DNA of 64,000 nt from Pseudidiomarina woesei (GTDB lineage Bacteria; Pseudomonadota; Gammaproteobacteria; Enterobacterales; Alteromonadaceae): the NCBI RefSeq assembly GCF_001418345.1, contig NZ_LIPW01000008.1, positions 1-64,000 on the forward strand. The letters run 5' to 3'. Of this stretch, positions 53,986-63,399 are shown piece by piece (position 1 is the first letter of the stretch; each line of letters begins with the position of its first letter). The notes beneath the pieces were generated by a model. That model had not been told where the DNA came from and made no database searches. It was given only the letters and a program-made list of their open reading frames with translations. The position numbers were made by a program, and so were the translations under genes.

Positions 53986-55107
53986 GTGAGTACTAAACTC
54001 ATCACTGCGCTAACAGCAATGCTTCCATTTGCTGCCAGCGCGCAATCGTCGTTGAACCTGACTCAAGGGGTAACCGAGATCAGTCAACGCGTATACGACC
54101 TACACATGACAATTTTTTATATATGTTGTGTCATAGGCGTTATTGTTTTCGGTGCCATGTTTGTTTCCATGGTTATCCATCGTAAGTCTAAAAACCCGAA
54201 GCCGGCTACGTTTCATGAAAACGTAAAGGTCGAGATTATTTGGACTGTCATTCCGTTTTTGATCCTCATTGGTATGGCCATTCCAGCCACGCAAACCTTG
54301 TTTGCTATGGAAGATACCTCTGAAGCTGACGTTACCGTGTTGGTTACTGGGTCACAGTGGAAATGGCACTATAAGTATTTTGAACATGACGTGGAGTACT
54401 TTAGTTTACTTGCCACCCGTCAAGATCAAATCAATAACCGACTAGACAAAGGCGAAAACTATCTACTTGAAGTTGACCGCCCATTGGTTATTCCTACCGG
54501 TAAAAAAGTTCGTTTCTTGGTCACTTCAGATGACGTTATTCACTCTTGGTGGGTACCGGATTTTGCCGTTAAAAAAGACGCCAACCCGGGTTTCATCAAC
54601 GAAGCTTGGACCAAAGTTGACAAGCCTGGTATTTATCGCGGCCAATGTGCCGAACTCTGTGGTAAAGACCATGGCTTCATGCCAGTAGTGGTCATTGCCA
54701 AAGAACCTGCTGAATATCAAGCCTGGATTAGCGAGCAAGAAGCCGTTCAAAAGCAAGCAAAAGAAGAAGAACAGCGCTTGTTGTCTATGTCGATGAGCAA
54801 AGATGAGTTGATGGAACTCGGTGAGCGTATTTATTTAGGTAATTGCGCAGCTTGTCACCAACCAAATGGTGAAGGTATTCCTGGTGTCTTCCCTAGCCTT
54901 AAAGGCACTAACATGGTGATGAATGACAAATCTGGCCATATCGATATTGTCGTAAATGGTAAGGCTGGAACCTCCATGCAGGCGTTTGGCAATCAGCTGA
55001 GTTTACGTGAACTTGCTGCCGTTATTACGTATGAGCGTAATGCCTGGGGCAACAACACAGGCGACCTCATTCAGGCCGCTGATGTTAACCAATTTGTGAA
55101 AGAGTAA
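53986..55107 (+). CDS. coxB: Cytochrome c oxidase subunit II with fused cytochrome c domain
   Basis: Subunit II takes electrons from cytochrome c through its CuA centre. I start at the GTG at 53986 because GAGAGGAG lies 6-12 nt upstream (373 residues). After a signal peptide (ASA-QS) and two membrane helices, the CuA site is CAELCGKDHGFM. The C-terminal part contains a heme c site CAACH (about residue 288) and a later Met ligand, so a cytochrome c domain is fused as in caa3 oxidases. It heads coxB-coxA-ctaG-coxC. Confidence 0.95.
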   Translation: MSTKLITALTAMLPFAASAQSSLNLTQGVTEISQRVYDLHMTIFYICCVIGVIVFGAMFVSMVIHRKSKNPKPATFHENVKVEIIWTVIPFLILIGMAIPATQTLFAMEDTSEADVTVLVTGSQWKWHYKYFEHDVEYFSLLATRQDQINNRLDKGENYLLEVDRPLVIPTGKKVRFLVTSDDVIHSWWVPDFAVKKDANPGFINEAWTKVDKPGIYRGQCAELCGKDHGFMPVVVIAKEPAEYQAWISEQEAVQKQAKEEEQRLLSMSMSKDELMELGERIYLGNCAACHQPNGEGIPGVFPSLKGTNMVMNDKSGHIDIVVNGKAGTSMQAFGNQLSLRELAAVITYERNAWGNNTGDLIQAADVNQFVKE

Positions 55108-55119
55108 GGGAGACCCGAT

Positions 55120-56706
55120 ATGAGCACAGTTGCTGGCGAGATGGATCACACTGATCATCACCACCACGCGCCATCGGGTATTACCCGTTGGTTGTTTACG
55201 ACAAACCATAAAGACATTGGCTCAATGTACTTATGGTTCAGCTTTATAATGTTTTTGGTTGGTGGCTCAATGGCGATGGTTATTCGCGCCGAGCTGTTCC
55301 AACCAGGCTTACAGTTAGTAGACCCGCATTTCTTTAACCAAATGACCACGGTGCACGGTTTGATCATGGTGTTTGGTGCCGTTATGCCGGCCTTTACTGG
55401 GTTAGCCAACTGGATGGTACCGTTAATGATAGGCGCGCCAGATATGGCATTGCCACGCATGAATAACTGGAGCTTCTGGATTCTACCATTCGCTTTTGCC
55501 ATTTTATTGGCGTCGTTATTCATGGAAGGCGGCGGCCCAGCCTTTGGTTGGACGTTCTACGCACCACTATCAACGACCTACAGTAGCGACTCAACCGCAT
55601 TGTTTGTGTTCTCCGTTCATATCATGGGTATCTCGTCCATTATGGGCGCGATAAACGTTATCGTGACCATTATGAACATGCGTGCTCCTGGCATGACCTA
55701 CATGAAAATGCCGTTGTTTGTGTGGACATGGTTTATCACGGCATTCTTGTTAATTGCCGTTATGCCGGTACTTGCCGGTGCGGTAACCATGGTACTAACT
55801 GACAAATATTTTGGCACAAGTTTCTTTGATGCCGCCGGTGGTGGTGACCCCGTATTGTTCCAGCACATATTCTGGTTCTTTGGGCACCCCGAAGTGTACA
55901 TCATGATTTTGCCGTCATTCGGTATTATCTCAGCCATTATTCCAGCGTTCTCACGCAAACGGCTATTCGGCTATTCGTCAATGGTTTACGCCACCGCAGC
56001 AATAGCCGGTTTAAGCTTTATTGTGTGGGCACACCATATGTTTACCACAGGTATGCCGGTAGCCGCTGAGATATTCTTTATGTACGCCACCATGCTGATA
56101 TCTGTGCCCACTGGGGTGAAAGTATTCAACTGGGTAGCCACTATGTGGCGCGGTTCTATCACCTTCGAAACGCCCATGCTGTTTGCACTGGCCTTCGTGA
56201 TTTTGTTCACCATTGGTGGTTTCTCAGGTCTCATGCTGGCCATTACACCGGTGGACTTCCAGTATCACGACACTTATTTCGTGGTGGCACATTTCCACTA
56301 CGTACTTGTAAGTGGCGCTATTTTCTCAATTATGGCGGCAGCGTATTACTGGTTACCCAAGTGGACCGGACACATGTATGACGAAACCTTAGCGAAGTGG
56401 CACTTCTGGTGCTCGTTAATTTCGGTCAACTTATTGTTCTTCCCAATGCACTTTGCTGGCTTAGCCGGAATGCCACGCCGTATTCCTGACTATTCACTGC
56501 AATTCGCTGATATTAACCAAATCGTTAGTATCGGTGGCTTTGCGTTCGGCTTGTCACAACTTATTTTCTTGTGGGTTGTGATCAAGTGTGCGCGCGGCGG
56601 TGAAAAAGCCCCAGCGAAGCCATGGGAGGGGGCAGAAGGTCTTGAGTGGACAGTGCCTTCACCGGCGCCGTATCACACCTTTGAAACACCACCCGAGGTG
56701 AAGTAA
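55120..56706 (+). CDS. coxA: Cytochrome c oxidase subunit I
   Basis: Subunit I holds heme a, heme a3 and CuB. The 528-residue protein has twelve membrane helices, the heme a ligand in [12 protein letters not shown], the CuB/cross-link motif [10 protein letters not shown], the CuB histidine pair in [11 protein letters not shown], and heme ligands in [14 protein letters not shown]. The length and the HPEVYI motif fit the A-type family (proton channel class not judged in detail). It is 12 bp from coxB. Confidence 0.97.
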   Translation: MSTVAGEMDHTDHHHHAPSGITRWLFTTNHKDIGSMYLWFSFIMFLVGGSMAMVIRAELFQPGLQLVDPHFFNQMTTVHGLIMVFGAVMPAFTGLANWMVPLMIGAPDMALPRMNNWSFWILPFAFAILLASLFMEGGGPAFGWTFYAPLSTTYSSDSTALFVFSVHIMGISSIMGAINVIVTIMNMRAPGMTYMKMPLFVWTWFITAFLLIAVMPVLAGAVTMVLTDKYFGTSFFDAAGGGDPVLFQHIFWFFGHPEVYIMILPSFGIISAIIPAFSRKRLFGYSSMVYATAAIAGLSFIVWAHHMFTTGMPVAAEIFFMYATMLISVPTGVKVFNWVATMWRGSITFETPMLFALAFVILFTIGGFSGLMLAITPVDFQYHDTYFVVAHFHYVLVSGAIFSIMAAAYYWLPKWTGHMYDETLAKWHFWCSLISVNLLFFPMHFAGLAGMPRRIPDYSLQFADINQIVSIGGFAFGLSQLIFLWVVIKCARGGEKAPAKPWEGAEGLEWTVPSPAPYHTFETPPEVK

Positions 56707-56708
56707 TT

Positions 56709-57308
56709 ATGGCGACCAACGAACCAACACCGAACAATGCGCGCCCCGATAACGCGCGCGTTGTAAAACGTCTGCTTTTTGTAGTTGTGGGCATGTTTGG
56801 CTTTGGCTTTGCGTTGGTCCCGCTGTACGAAGTGTTTTGCGATATCACTGGGTTTAACGGCCGCACCAAAAACGAACAAGCGGCCGCTAACACGCGCCAA
56901 GTAGATACCTCGCGTACTATTAACGTGCAGTTTATTACACGGGTCAACAAAGGCATGCCTTGGGGTTTTGCACCTGAAATTAATTCGGTGCGAGTGCACC
57001 CAGGCGAAACAAAAGTCGTCAATTTTCTGGCAAGTAATCCAACTGGACACAATATGGTGGCGCAAGCCATTCCGTCTGTTGCTCCAGGTGAGGCCGGGCT
57101 GTATTTAAATAAAACTGAATGCTTCTGTTTCAATCAGCAGCCGCTTGCGGCGGGGGCTGACACCAAAATGCCAATGCAGTTTTATTTAGACCCGGACATA
57201 CCAGAACATATACATACGTTGACTTTGTCATACACCATGTACGATATGACAGCCAATGCTCAACCGGATGTGCTCGCTACCTTTGATGCGACGCCATCGG
57301 CCGACTGA
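56709..57308 (+). CDS. ctaG: Cytochrome oxidase assembly protein CtaG (Cox11)
   Basis: CtaG delivers copper to the CuB site of subunit I. The 199-residue protein has one N-terminal membrane segment (LLFVVVGMFGFGFALVPLY) and a periplasmic beta-sandwich with the copper-binding NKTECFCFNQQPL. It begins 2 bp after coxA. Confidence 0.96.
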   Translation: MATNEPTPNNARPDNARVVKRLLFVVVGMFGFGFALVPLYEVFCDITGFNGRTKNEQAAANTRQVDTSRTINVQFITRVNKGMPWGFAPEINSVRVHPGETKVVNFLASNPTGHNMVAQAIPSVAPGEAGLYLNKTECFCFNQQPLAAGADTKMPMQFYLDPDIPEHIHTLTLSYTMYDMTANAQPDVLATFDATPSAD

Positions 57309-57318
57309 GGATTATTTT

Positions 57319-58200
57319 ATGGCACAACAACATGAAAAATATTACGTCCCTGCTTCTAGCCCGTGGCCAATAGTTGGCGCTATTGGTTTAGGGTTAATAG
57401 CGTTTGGTGCAGGGCACACCGTTATTGATATGAAAAATGAAGCTACCGACGGCTGGGGCGCAAACGTCCTATTTGGCGGCATAGCGGTTATGATTGTGAT
57501 GTTATTTGGTTGGTTTCGCGATCAAATTAACGAATCAATGTCAGGCCTTTACAGTAATCAATTAGGGCATTCTTATCGCCAAGGCATGAGCTGGTTTATT
57601 TTCTCAGAGATCATGTTCTTTGCTGCTTTCTTTGGCGCGTTGTTTTACGCCCGTGTCATTGCCGTTGAATGGTTAGGCGGTGCTAGCAACAACGCCATGA
57701 CTAATGAAGTACTATGGCCGGCTTTTGAGGCTCATTGGCCGCTTACCGAAACACCAGGTGGGACGAAATCAGGTGAAATGGGTTGGATGGGCTTACCGCT
57801 TTACAACACCATTATTCTGATTGTTTCTAGTTTTACCTGTCATTTTGCGCACGTTGGTCTTGAGAAGAATAATCGCAAACAACTTACATTGTGGTTAGGT
57901 ATCACCATTGTTTTAGGTTGCATCTTCTTGTACTTGCAAGGGGCTGAATATGTACATGCGTACAACGACCTGGGCTTAACGTTAGACTCGGGTATTTACG
58001 GGAATACCTTCTACATGTTGACTGGGTTCCATGGCATGCACGTAACCCTAGGAACACTGATGTTAATCATCATGTTCTTGCGCGTTATTAAAGGACACTT
58101 CACGCCTGACAACCATTTTGCCTTCCAAGCAACAAGTTGGTATTGGCACTTTGTTGATGTGGTTTGGGTGTGCTTGTTTATTTTTGTATACGTTTTATAA
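57319..58200 (+). CDS. coxC: Cytochrome c oxidase subunit III
   Basis: Subunit III stabilises the catalytic core. I start at MAQQHEKYYVPASSPWP (293 residues) just after TGAGGAT. The protein has about seven membrane segments, with SWFIFSEIMFFAAFFGALFY, a conserved Glu near the middle, and FHGMHVTLGTLML. The C-terminal WYWHFVDVVWVCLFIFVY is the family signature. Confidence 0.96.
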   Translation: MAQQHEKYYVPASSPWPIVGAIGLGLIAFGAGHTVIDMKNEATDGWGANVLFGGIAVMIVMLFGWFRDQINESMSGLYSNQLGHSYRQGMSWFIFSEIMFFAAFFGALFYARVIAVEWLGGASNNAMTNEVLWPAFEAHWPLTETPGGTKSGEMGWMGLPLYNTIILIVSSFTCHFAHVGLEKNNRKQLTLWLGITIVLGCIFLYLQGAEYVHAYNDLGLTLDSGIYGNTFYMLTGFHGMHVTLGTLMLIIMFLRVIKGHFTPDNHFAFQATSWYWHFVDVVWVCLFIFVYVL

Positions 58201-58209
58201 AGTAGTGGT

Positions 58210-58241
58210 GACCGTACTAAGCTTTAACACTTAGTACGGTC
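58210..58241. terminator. Long hairpin between coxC and the DUF2909 gene
   Basis: A 12-bp perfect stem GACCGTACTAAG / CTTAGTACGGTC with an 8-nt loop sits 10 bp after the coxC stop and includes the DUF2909 stop codon. There is no T-run on either side, so it may be a weak or protein-assisted terminator, or an mRNA 3' stabiliser. Confidence 0.6.
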
Positions 58242-58446
58242 GCGGATTCGGCGTCAGTAGTCCGGTCGCCAGTAAAATTACGATCACCACAATGGCTATC
58301 GCCGAGAACATAACTCGTTGGCCAAGATATTTTGTCATTGAGGGTTTGGTCGGGTCGTTGCGCAGCATGGCAAACAATGCGCGAAATAAATTAACGACCA
58401 TAAATAACATGAGTAGTACCAGTATGATTTTTGCTGCAGTAACCAT
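58231..58446 (-). CDS. DUF2909 twin-helix membrane protein
   Basis: A 71-residue protein with two membrane helices (VTAAKIILVLLMLFMVVNLF and FSAIAIVVIVILLATGLL) separated by MLRNDPTKPSMTKYLGQR. The architecture and location inside the cox cluster on the opposite strand are typical of DUF2909 in marine gammaproteobacteria. A role in oxidase assembly or stability is suggested by context only. Confidence 0.85.
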   Translation of the reverse strand: MVTAAKIILVLLMLFMVVNLFRALFAMLRNDPTKPSMTKYLGQRVMFSAIAIVVIVILLATGLLTPNPRPY

Positions 58447-58496
58447 TTTACCTTCCTGTATTTACCTTAACAGTTTTGAGTTGAGCCCGGTTTGCT

Positions 58497-59231
58497 ATGC
58501 GTAAATCTATTCGTATAAGCAAGCTTATTGGCGCGGTACTCACTGTGCTTGCTATTAGCTTTTTGGTCAAGCTTGGTTTTTGGCAACTAGAACGCGCGGA
58601 GCAAAAGCAGTTATTTTTCGAAGATTATGCTAACCGCAGCGAACAAGTGGTTGAACTTAATCAGCTACATTCGCCAAGCACAAGGGTTCCACGGTTCTCA
58701 CAAGTTCGTATTCGTGGTCAGTTTAAAGATGATTATTTACTATTGGATAATCAAATTCATGAAGGCGAAGTGGGATACCATGTGATTGGGTTATTGCAGG
58801 CCGAGTTAGCGAACACAGAGCGTGTGGTTATGGTGAATATGGGCTGGGTTGCGCTAGGCGCAAGTCGCGACCAACGGCCAAAGTTAACCATGCCGCAGCA
58901 GCCACTATCAATTCAAGGCTATTTCTACCAACCAGAACTTAGTTCTGTTTGGGGTGCTGGTAAGTATATGATTGAAAATGATCAACACCCGGTGCGGGTG
59001 CAGCAACTCGATGCCGAAGCTATTGCCCAAACTCTGCAACTTCCCATCGAGCCCTATGTGGTGCTACTCTCGGAGAACGAAGAATTAGGCTGGCCACGCG
59101 CGTGGCAGCCTCAAGTCATGACACCAGAAAAGCACCGCGCATACGCATGGCAATGGTTTTCATTAGCTTTGGCCTGCCTACTTGTGTTCTGGTTTGCTAG
59201 CCGTTCCAAAAAAATAACAACAGAGGAATGA
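58497..59231 (+). CDS. SURF1 family oxidase assembly protein
   Basis: SURF1 (Shy1) helps insert heme a into subunit I. The 244-residue protein has an N-terminal membrane helix, then FWQLERAEQKQLFFE, which is the family's opening motif, a soluble loop with VNMGWVALG, and a C-terminal membrane helix (FSLALACLLVFWFAS). The gene after it starts within 3 bp of its stop. Confidence 0.93.
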   Translation: MRKSIRISKLIGAVLTVLAISFLVKLGFWQLERAEQKQLFFEDYANRSEQVVELNQLHSPSTRVPRFSQVRIRGQFKDDYLLLDNQIHEGEVGYHVIGLLQAELANTERVVMVNMGWVALGASRDQRPKLTMPQQPLSIQGYFYQPELSSVWGAGKYMIENDQHPVRVQQLDAEAIAQTLQLPIEPYVVLLSENEELGWPRAWQPQVMTPEKHRAYAWQWFSLALACLLVFWFASRSKKITTEE

Positions 59232-59233
59232 AC

Positions 59234-59776
59234 ATGTCGAACGTAAAAAAATCGCGAGCCACATTAATTGGTGTGGTGCTAGCTTTTTTAATTCCTGTCA
59301 TTGGTGCCAAGTTGGTACTCGATCAAAACTGGTACCAAGGCGCGGTAACTAATAAAGGGACCATGTTGGTGCCACCGCTTGAGCTAAAAGAGCTAAACGC
59401 GTTACTTCCTGAAGGCTGGCGTGTAGCCCTACGTGACGACGGTGCATGCGGTGCAGCTTGTATTCAGGCCTTGTACGCCATGAACCAACTTGACGTCGCC
59501 TTAGGCAAAGAAACCGACCGCGTCGCACCGGTGTTAATCAGCGCCCAACCAAGCTCATTAGACTTAAGTAATGTTCCGTTGATTACGGCGATCTCTGACG
59601 CCGCCCTTAGTCAAGCAATCAATGCTGTACCGGCACACCATTTAATGATTATCGACCCGCTAGGCAACGTTGTGTTGCACTATGCAACGTTCGCCGATGA
59701 AGAAAAAATGCGTGCGGAAGCCAAGAATTTACTGGCTGACTTACGCACCTTGTTAAAGCTCTCGAAGATAGGGTAA
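59234..59776 (+). CDS. Membrane-anchored oxidase-cluster protein, unassigned
   Basis: I use the ATG at 59234 (180 residues), because AGAGGA lies 6 nt upstream; an earlier ATG overlapping the SURF1 stop has no spacing. There is one N-terminal membrane helix (LIGVVLAFLIPVIGAKLVL), then a periplasmic domain with a CGAAC pair (about residues 74-78) and a C-terminal ...HHLMIIDPLGNVVLHY stretch that reads like a thioredoxin/Sco-type fold. In this cluster a copper- or thiol-handling assembly role is likely but inferred. It is conserved as a position rather than as a named gene. Confidence 0.6.
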   Translation: MSNVKKSRATLIGVVLAFLIPVIGAKLVLDQNWYQGAVTNKGTMLVPPLELKELNALLPEGWRVALRDDGACGAACIQALYAMNQLDVALGKETDRVAPVLISAQPSSLDLSNVPLITAISDAALSQAINAVPAHHLMIIDPLGNVVLHYATFADEEKMRAEAKNLLADLRTLLKLSKIG

Positions 59777-59780
59777 CAGC

Positions 59781-60755
59781 ATGCGTGGCTTCGTAAAATT
59801 AAGTATTGTTCTAGCCTTTGTGGTGATTGTTTTAGGGGCTTACACACGCCTTACTGATGCCGGTTTAGGCTGCCCTGACTGGCCGGGCTGTTATGGTGAA
59901 CTTACCGTACCCAAAGACGCAAACAAGGCTGCGGAATTATTCCCGGACAGCCCTCTTGAAAGCAATAAAGCCTGGAATGAAATGATTCACCGCTATGCAG
60001 CGGGGACATTAGGTCTGGTTATTCTTGCTATCGCTATTTGGTCACTGTGGCGTAAGCGCCAGCATAGCGACCAACCAGTAAAGCTTCCCTTGTTTTTACT
60101 GGCGCTGGTAACCTTCCAGGCTGCTCTGGGAATGTGGACTGTAACCATGAATTTACAACCATTGGTGGTTATGGGGCACTTATTAGGTGGGTTTAGCACC
60201 ATATCGCTACTTTATTTACTAAGCTTAAGGTTGCAACGCGTACATATTCCGTTAGGTGACCCGAAAGTTCGGTCGTTGTCTGCGTTTGCGCTGTTTGCAT
60301 TGATTGTGGTACTCGGCCAAATAGCCTTAGGCGGTTGGGTCGCTGCTAACTATGCAGCCATGGCCTGCACCGAGTTGCCATTTTGTGAAGGAAACTGGAC
60401 CGAGCGTCTTGATGTCGCCGGCGCATTTTCAGTACCTGAGGCCAGCACTTATCAATACGGTGCTCATGACTATGCAGAACGCATGACGATTCATATAGCA
60501 CATCGGTTTGGCGCTTATTTTACAATTTTGGTCGTTGGGCTTTTATTGTGGATGGGGTATCGCCGGGCTAGTTCAAAAGTCATTCGTAGCAGCTTAAATT
60601 GGATAACCGTATTATTAATTGCCCAAGTAGCACTGGGTTTTAGCAATGTATTATTGCTGCTGCCACTCAGTGTTGCCGTTGCACATAATGCAGTGGGTGC
60701 ATTATTGTTGCTAAGCTTAGTCGGATTAAATTATAAAATCGCCCGCAATGCCTAA
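59781..60755 (+). CDS. ctaA: Heme A synthase (CtaA/COX15)
   Basis: CtaA oxidises heme O to heme A. The 324-residue protein has about eight membrane helices. The N-terminus carries [21 protein letters not shown], and conserved His ligands occur in [28 protein letters not shown] and [11 protein letters not shown], fitting COX15-type CtaA. It is 4 bp from the previous gene. Confidence 0.95.
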   Translation: MRGFVKLSIVLAFVVIVLGAYTRLTDAGLGCPDWPGCYGELTVPKDANKAAELFPDSPLESNKAWNEMIHRYAAGTLGLVILAIAIWSLWRKRQHSDQPVKLPLFLLALVTFQAALGMWTVTMNLQPLVVMGHLLGGFSTISLLYLLSLRLQRVHIPLGDPKVRSLSAFALFALIVVLGQIALGGWVAANYAAMACTELPFCEGNWTERLDVAGAFSVPEASTYQYGAHDYAERMTIHIAHRFGAYFTILVVGLLLWMGYRRASSKVIRSSLNWITVLLIAQVALGFSNVLLLLPLSVAVAHNAVGALLLLSLVGLNYKIARNA

Positions 60756-60781
60756 ACTTCAAAAGAGGCGAGGATAACAAC

Positions 60782-61723
60782 ATGGCAGAACCAGCACATA
60801 TGGCCAGTGCAAACGAAGCACTTGCTCAAACATACAAAAAACAAGCTCATTGGCGCGACTATCTCACGTTGACTAAGCCAAATGTCGTCTTACTACTATT
60901 AGTTACAGCTCTTGTTGGCATGTGTTTAGCATCACCAACCTGGATTGCCTGGCAAATTTTGGTGCCAGCACTTATTGGTATCGGCTTAATGTCCGGCTCT
61001 GCCGCTGCCGTGAACCATTTAGTTGACCGCCATATTGATGCGCGTATGGCACGAACTTTACGTCGGCCGCTACCATCTGGTGCTCTGTCTCCGAAGCGAG
61101 TGCTAACTTTCGCTGCAGTCATTGGTGTTATGGGGTTCGCAGTATTGGCTATTTGGGTGAATATGTTGACTGCTTGGTTAACCTTCGCCAGCCTTATTGG
61201 CTATGCCATGGTTTATACCATGTACTTAAAGCGTGCAACGCCACAAAACATTGTTATTGGCGGCTTGGCCGGAGCTACGCCCCCCTTATTAGGCTGGACC
61301 GCTGTAACCAATGAAATACATCCGTTTGCAATTTTGTTGGTGATGATTGTATTTACTTGGACGCCACCACATTTTTGGGCGCTGGCGGTGCATCGCGCCA
61401 AAGATTACGCTAAAGCTGAAATACCCATGTTACCGGTAACTCATGGTATCGAGTTTACCAAAACCTGTATATTTCTTTACACCATTTTGCTCGGTATTAT
61501 CTGCTTGCTCCCTTACATTGTTGGTATGTCAGGTATTGTTTACTTGATTGGTTCTAGCATTCTAAGCATTTGGTTCTTAGGGTATGCGTGGAAGCTAAAG
61601 TTTGCCCCGACTAAGCATACTGCGTTTAACATGTTTAAATTCTCTATTTGGCAACTATTTGCGTTGTTTGCATTATTGCTAGCGGATCATTATTTAGTCA
61701 CCCCTGTATTACCTTTAGGATAA
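60782..61723 (+). CDS. ctaB: Protoheme IX farnesyltransferase (heme O synthase)
   Basis: CtaB (CyoE, COX10) makes heme O, the substrate of CtaA. The 313-residue UbiA-superfamily membrane protein has [18 protein letters not shown], the Asp motif [20 protein letters not shown] and the second motif [19 protein letters not shown]. It continues the heme A pathway encoded in order with ctaA. Confidence 0.96.
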   Translation: MAEPAHMASANEALAQTYKKQAHWRDYLTLTKPNVVLLLLVTALVGMCLASPTWIAWQILVPALIGIGLMSGSAAAVNHLVDRHIDARMARTLRRPLPSGALSPKRVLTFAAVIGVMGFAVLAIWVNMLTAWLTFASLIGYAMVYTMYLKRATPQNIVIGGLAGATPPLLGWTAVTNEIHPFAILLVMIVFTWTPPHFWALAVHRAKDYAKAEIPMLPVTHGIEFTKTCIFLYTILLGIICLLPYIVGMSGIVYLIGSSILSIWFLGYAWKLKFAPTKHTAFNMFKFSIWQLFALFALLLADHYLVTPVLPLG

Positions 61724-61729
61724 AACACA

Positions 61730-62353
61730 ATGCAACGATTTCTGGTTACCATTGTTGCGCTCATTGCGTTAGTTGCGGGGGTTGTTATTTACAACAACCT
61801 TCCTAAACCACAGCCTCAAGCGCTTGTTTACGAGCCTGCTCGTACGCTTCAGCCGTTTATACTTGAAAGCTCTCTAGGCCGCGAGGTGTCTAATACCGAC
61901 CTTGAAGGACAATGGACACTACTTTTTACTGGCTACACATTTTGCCCAGATATTTGCCCAACCACTATGGCGGATTTACGCCAAGTACTACCTAAATTAA
62001 AGCAATACACTGACACGCCAGTAAGGGTATGGATGATTTCGGTTGACCCACAACGCGATAATGTAAAACGTGTGAGTGATTATGCTGGTTTTTTTGGTGC
62101 TGAGTTTGTTGGCATCCGTGCCGAACATCCGCAACTTTATCCGTTCGTAAATGACTTGGGTTTAATGTATTCCATTCCTGAAGAGGGTGAAACAGATTAC
62201 TTAGTTAACCACAGTGCCGCCATCGTGCTAGTAAACCCTGCCGGACATCGGCAAGCCATATTTAAAGCTGAACATGTCATTGGCGAAATACCAACAGTAA
62301 GCATGGAGCAATTGGCAACTGACTTTTCTATCATTGCGCCAACGTTTCATTAA
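61730..62353 (+). CDS. Sco1/SenC copper chaperone
   Basis: Sco proteins metallate CuA of subunit II. The 207-residue protein has an N-terminal membrane helix, the copper-binding pair CPDIC in FTGYTFCPDICPTTMADLR and the distant His in LVNHSAAIVLV. It is the last gene of the oxidase locus, and its stop overlaps the convergent deacetylase stop by four bases. Confidence 0.94.
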   Translation: MQRFLVTIVALIALVAGVVIYNNLPKPQPQALVYEPARTLQPFILESSLGREVSNTDLEGQWTLLFTGYTFCPDICPTTMADLRQVLPKLKQYTDTPVRVWMISVDPQRDNVKRVSDYAGFFGAEFVGIRAEHPQLYPFVNDLGLMYSIPEEGETDYLVNHSAAIVLVNPAGHRQAIFKAEHVIGEIPTVSMEQLATDFSIIAPTFH

Positions 62354-63399
62354 TCAGGCCAACGCCCCTGTTGATCAGCACGAATAAACGGCTGCGAGTA
62401 CCAATAAAAACGCCCATTGTGCGACTTACTTGGCACCGTACAATTCACGCGAGAACGCCCTATTGGCAACGCTTTATTTAGGCTTACGCGGAAACTATTT
62501 GTTTGCCATGTCGGCTTAAGTACCTGGCCACCCGCAAAACAATTCATTTGATTTTTATCAAAGTCGTCTGTGTTTGCTAATTCAACCACGAACTCGGGGG
62601 TATGATTGTCTGCAGCCAATAAAGGTTGCCGCGGATGGAAATCAACCACCGGCAGCGCAAGGCTTTTTAGTTTTGTCGCTAACGTGTCAATTGATGCGTA
62701 TTGGGCAGATGCCGGAAACCTTGGAATAGCAGTGAGTGGGCTGGTAGCAGACCAGGGTCCCGAATGCTGAGCGAACGCAATAAATCCGGCTTGCTCAAGA
62801 ATATCTTGCAGTGCTTCGTCATATTCACCATATGGGTAAGCAAAATGTTTCGCCTGCACGCCAAGGTGTTCATCTATGAGTTGTTGCGCTTCAACGACGT
62901 CTTTGCGCACCCGCTCGCGCCACGCTTCAACACTCTCTGAGTTGTTCCGCCAAGTCATGTGCCAGTGACTGTTTGAGTGGTTCGCAATATTCGCCCCATA
63001 TTTTTGCAACTCTTTTAGCTGCTGCCAACTCATGTACTGGGTGGGCGCTTCCGCCATAAGTTTTGGGTTCACAAATATCGTGAACGGGTAACGGTATTTT
63101 TTGAACACCGCCAAACCATTGCGATAAACATTACGCCAGCCGTCGTCAATGGTAATTGCGGCGGTGTATTCAGGTAAACTTTCACCTGACGCTAGTCGCT
63201 GTTGAATTTCACTTAGCGACATCACCACAAAGTCGTTGTCCTTCAGCCATTCAAAGTGAGCCTCAAGCTCTTGCGCTGTTACTGAGGTAACGCGCGGTGT
63301 ATCATCGCCAATATGATGGTATTGCAAAATAGCGACGCTATTCGGTGCCGACCATGCGCCGTAACTAACTAACGCAAGAATAATAAGCATGAATCGCAT
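62350..63399 (-). CDS. Exported polysaccharide deacetylase (NodB domain)
   Basis: I start at MRFMLIILALVSYGAWSA (349 residues), with AAGGGG 9 nt upstream. The signal peptide is followed by a NodB domain: the metal-binding TIDDGWRNVYRNG (Asp pair), NHSNSHWHM (His pair) and the catalytic PYGEYDEALQDIL region. It may deacetylate an extracellular or periplasmic glycan (poly-N-acetylglucosamine type possible, not shown). The start lies inside the divergent dinF-like gene. Confidence 0.85.
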   Translation of the reverse strand: MRFMLIILALVSYGAWSAPNSVAILQYHHIGDDTPRVTSVTAQELEAHFEWLKDNDFVVMSLSEIQQRLASGESLPEYTAAITIDDGWRNVYRNGLAVFKKYRYPFTIFVNPKLMAEAPTQYMSWQQLKELQKYGANIANHSNSHWHMTWRNNSESVEAWRERVRKDVVEAQQLIDEHLGVQAKHFAYPYGEYDEALQDILEQAGFIAFAQHSGPWSATSPLTAIPRFPASAQYASIDTLATKLKSLALPVVDFHPRQPLLAADNHTPEFVVELANTDDFDKNQMNCFAGGQVLKPTWQTNSFRVSLNKALPIGRSRVNCTVPSKSHNGRFYWYSQPFIRADQQGRWPD

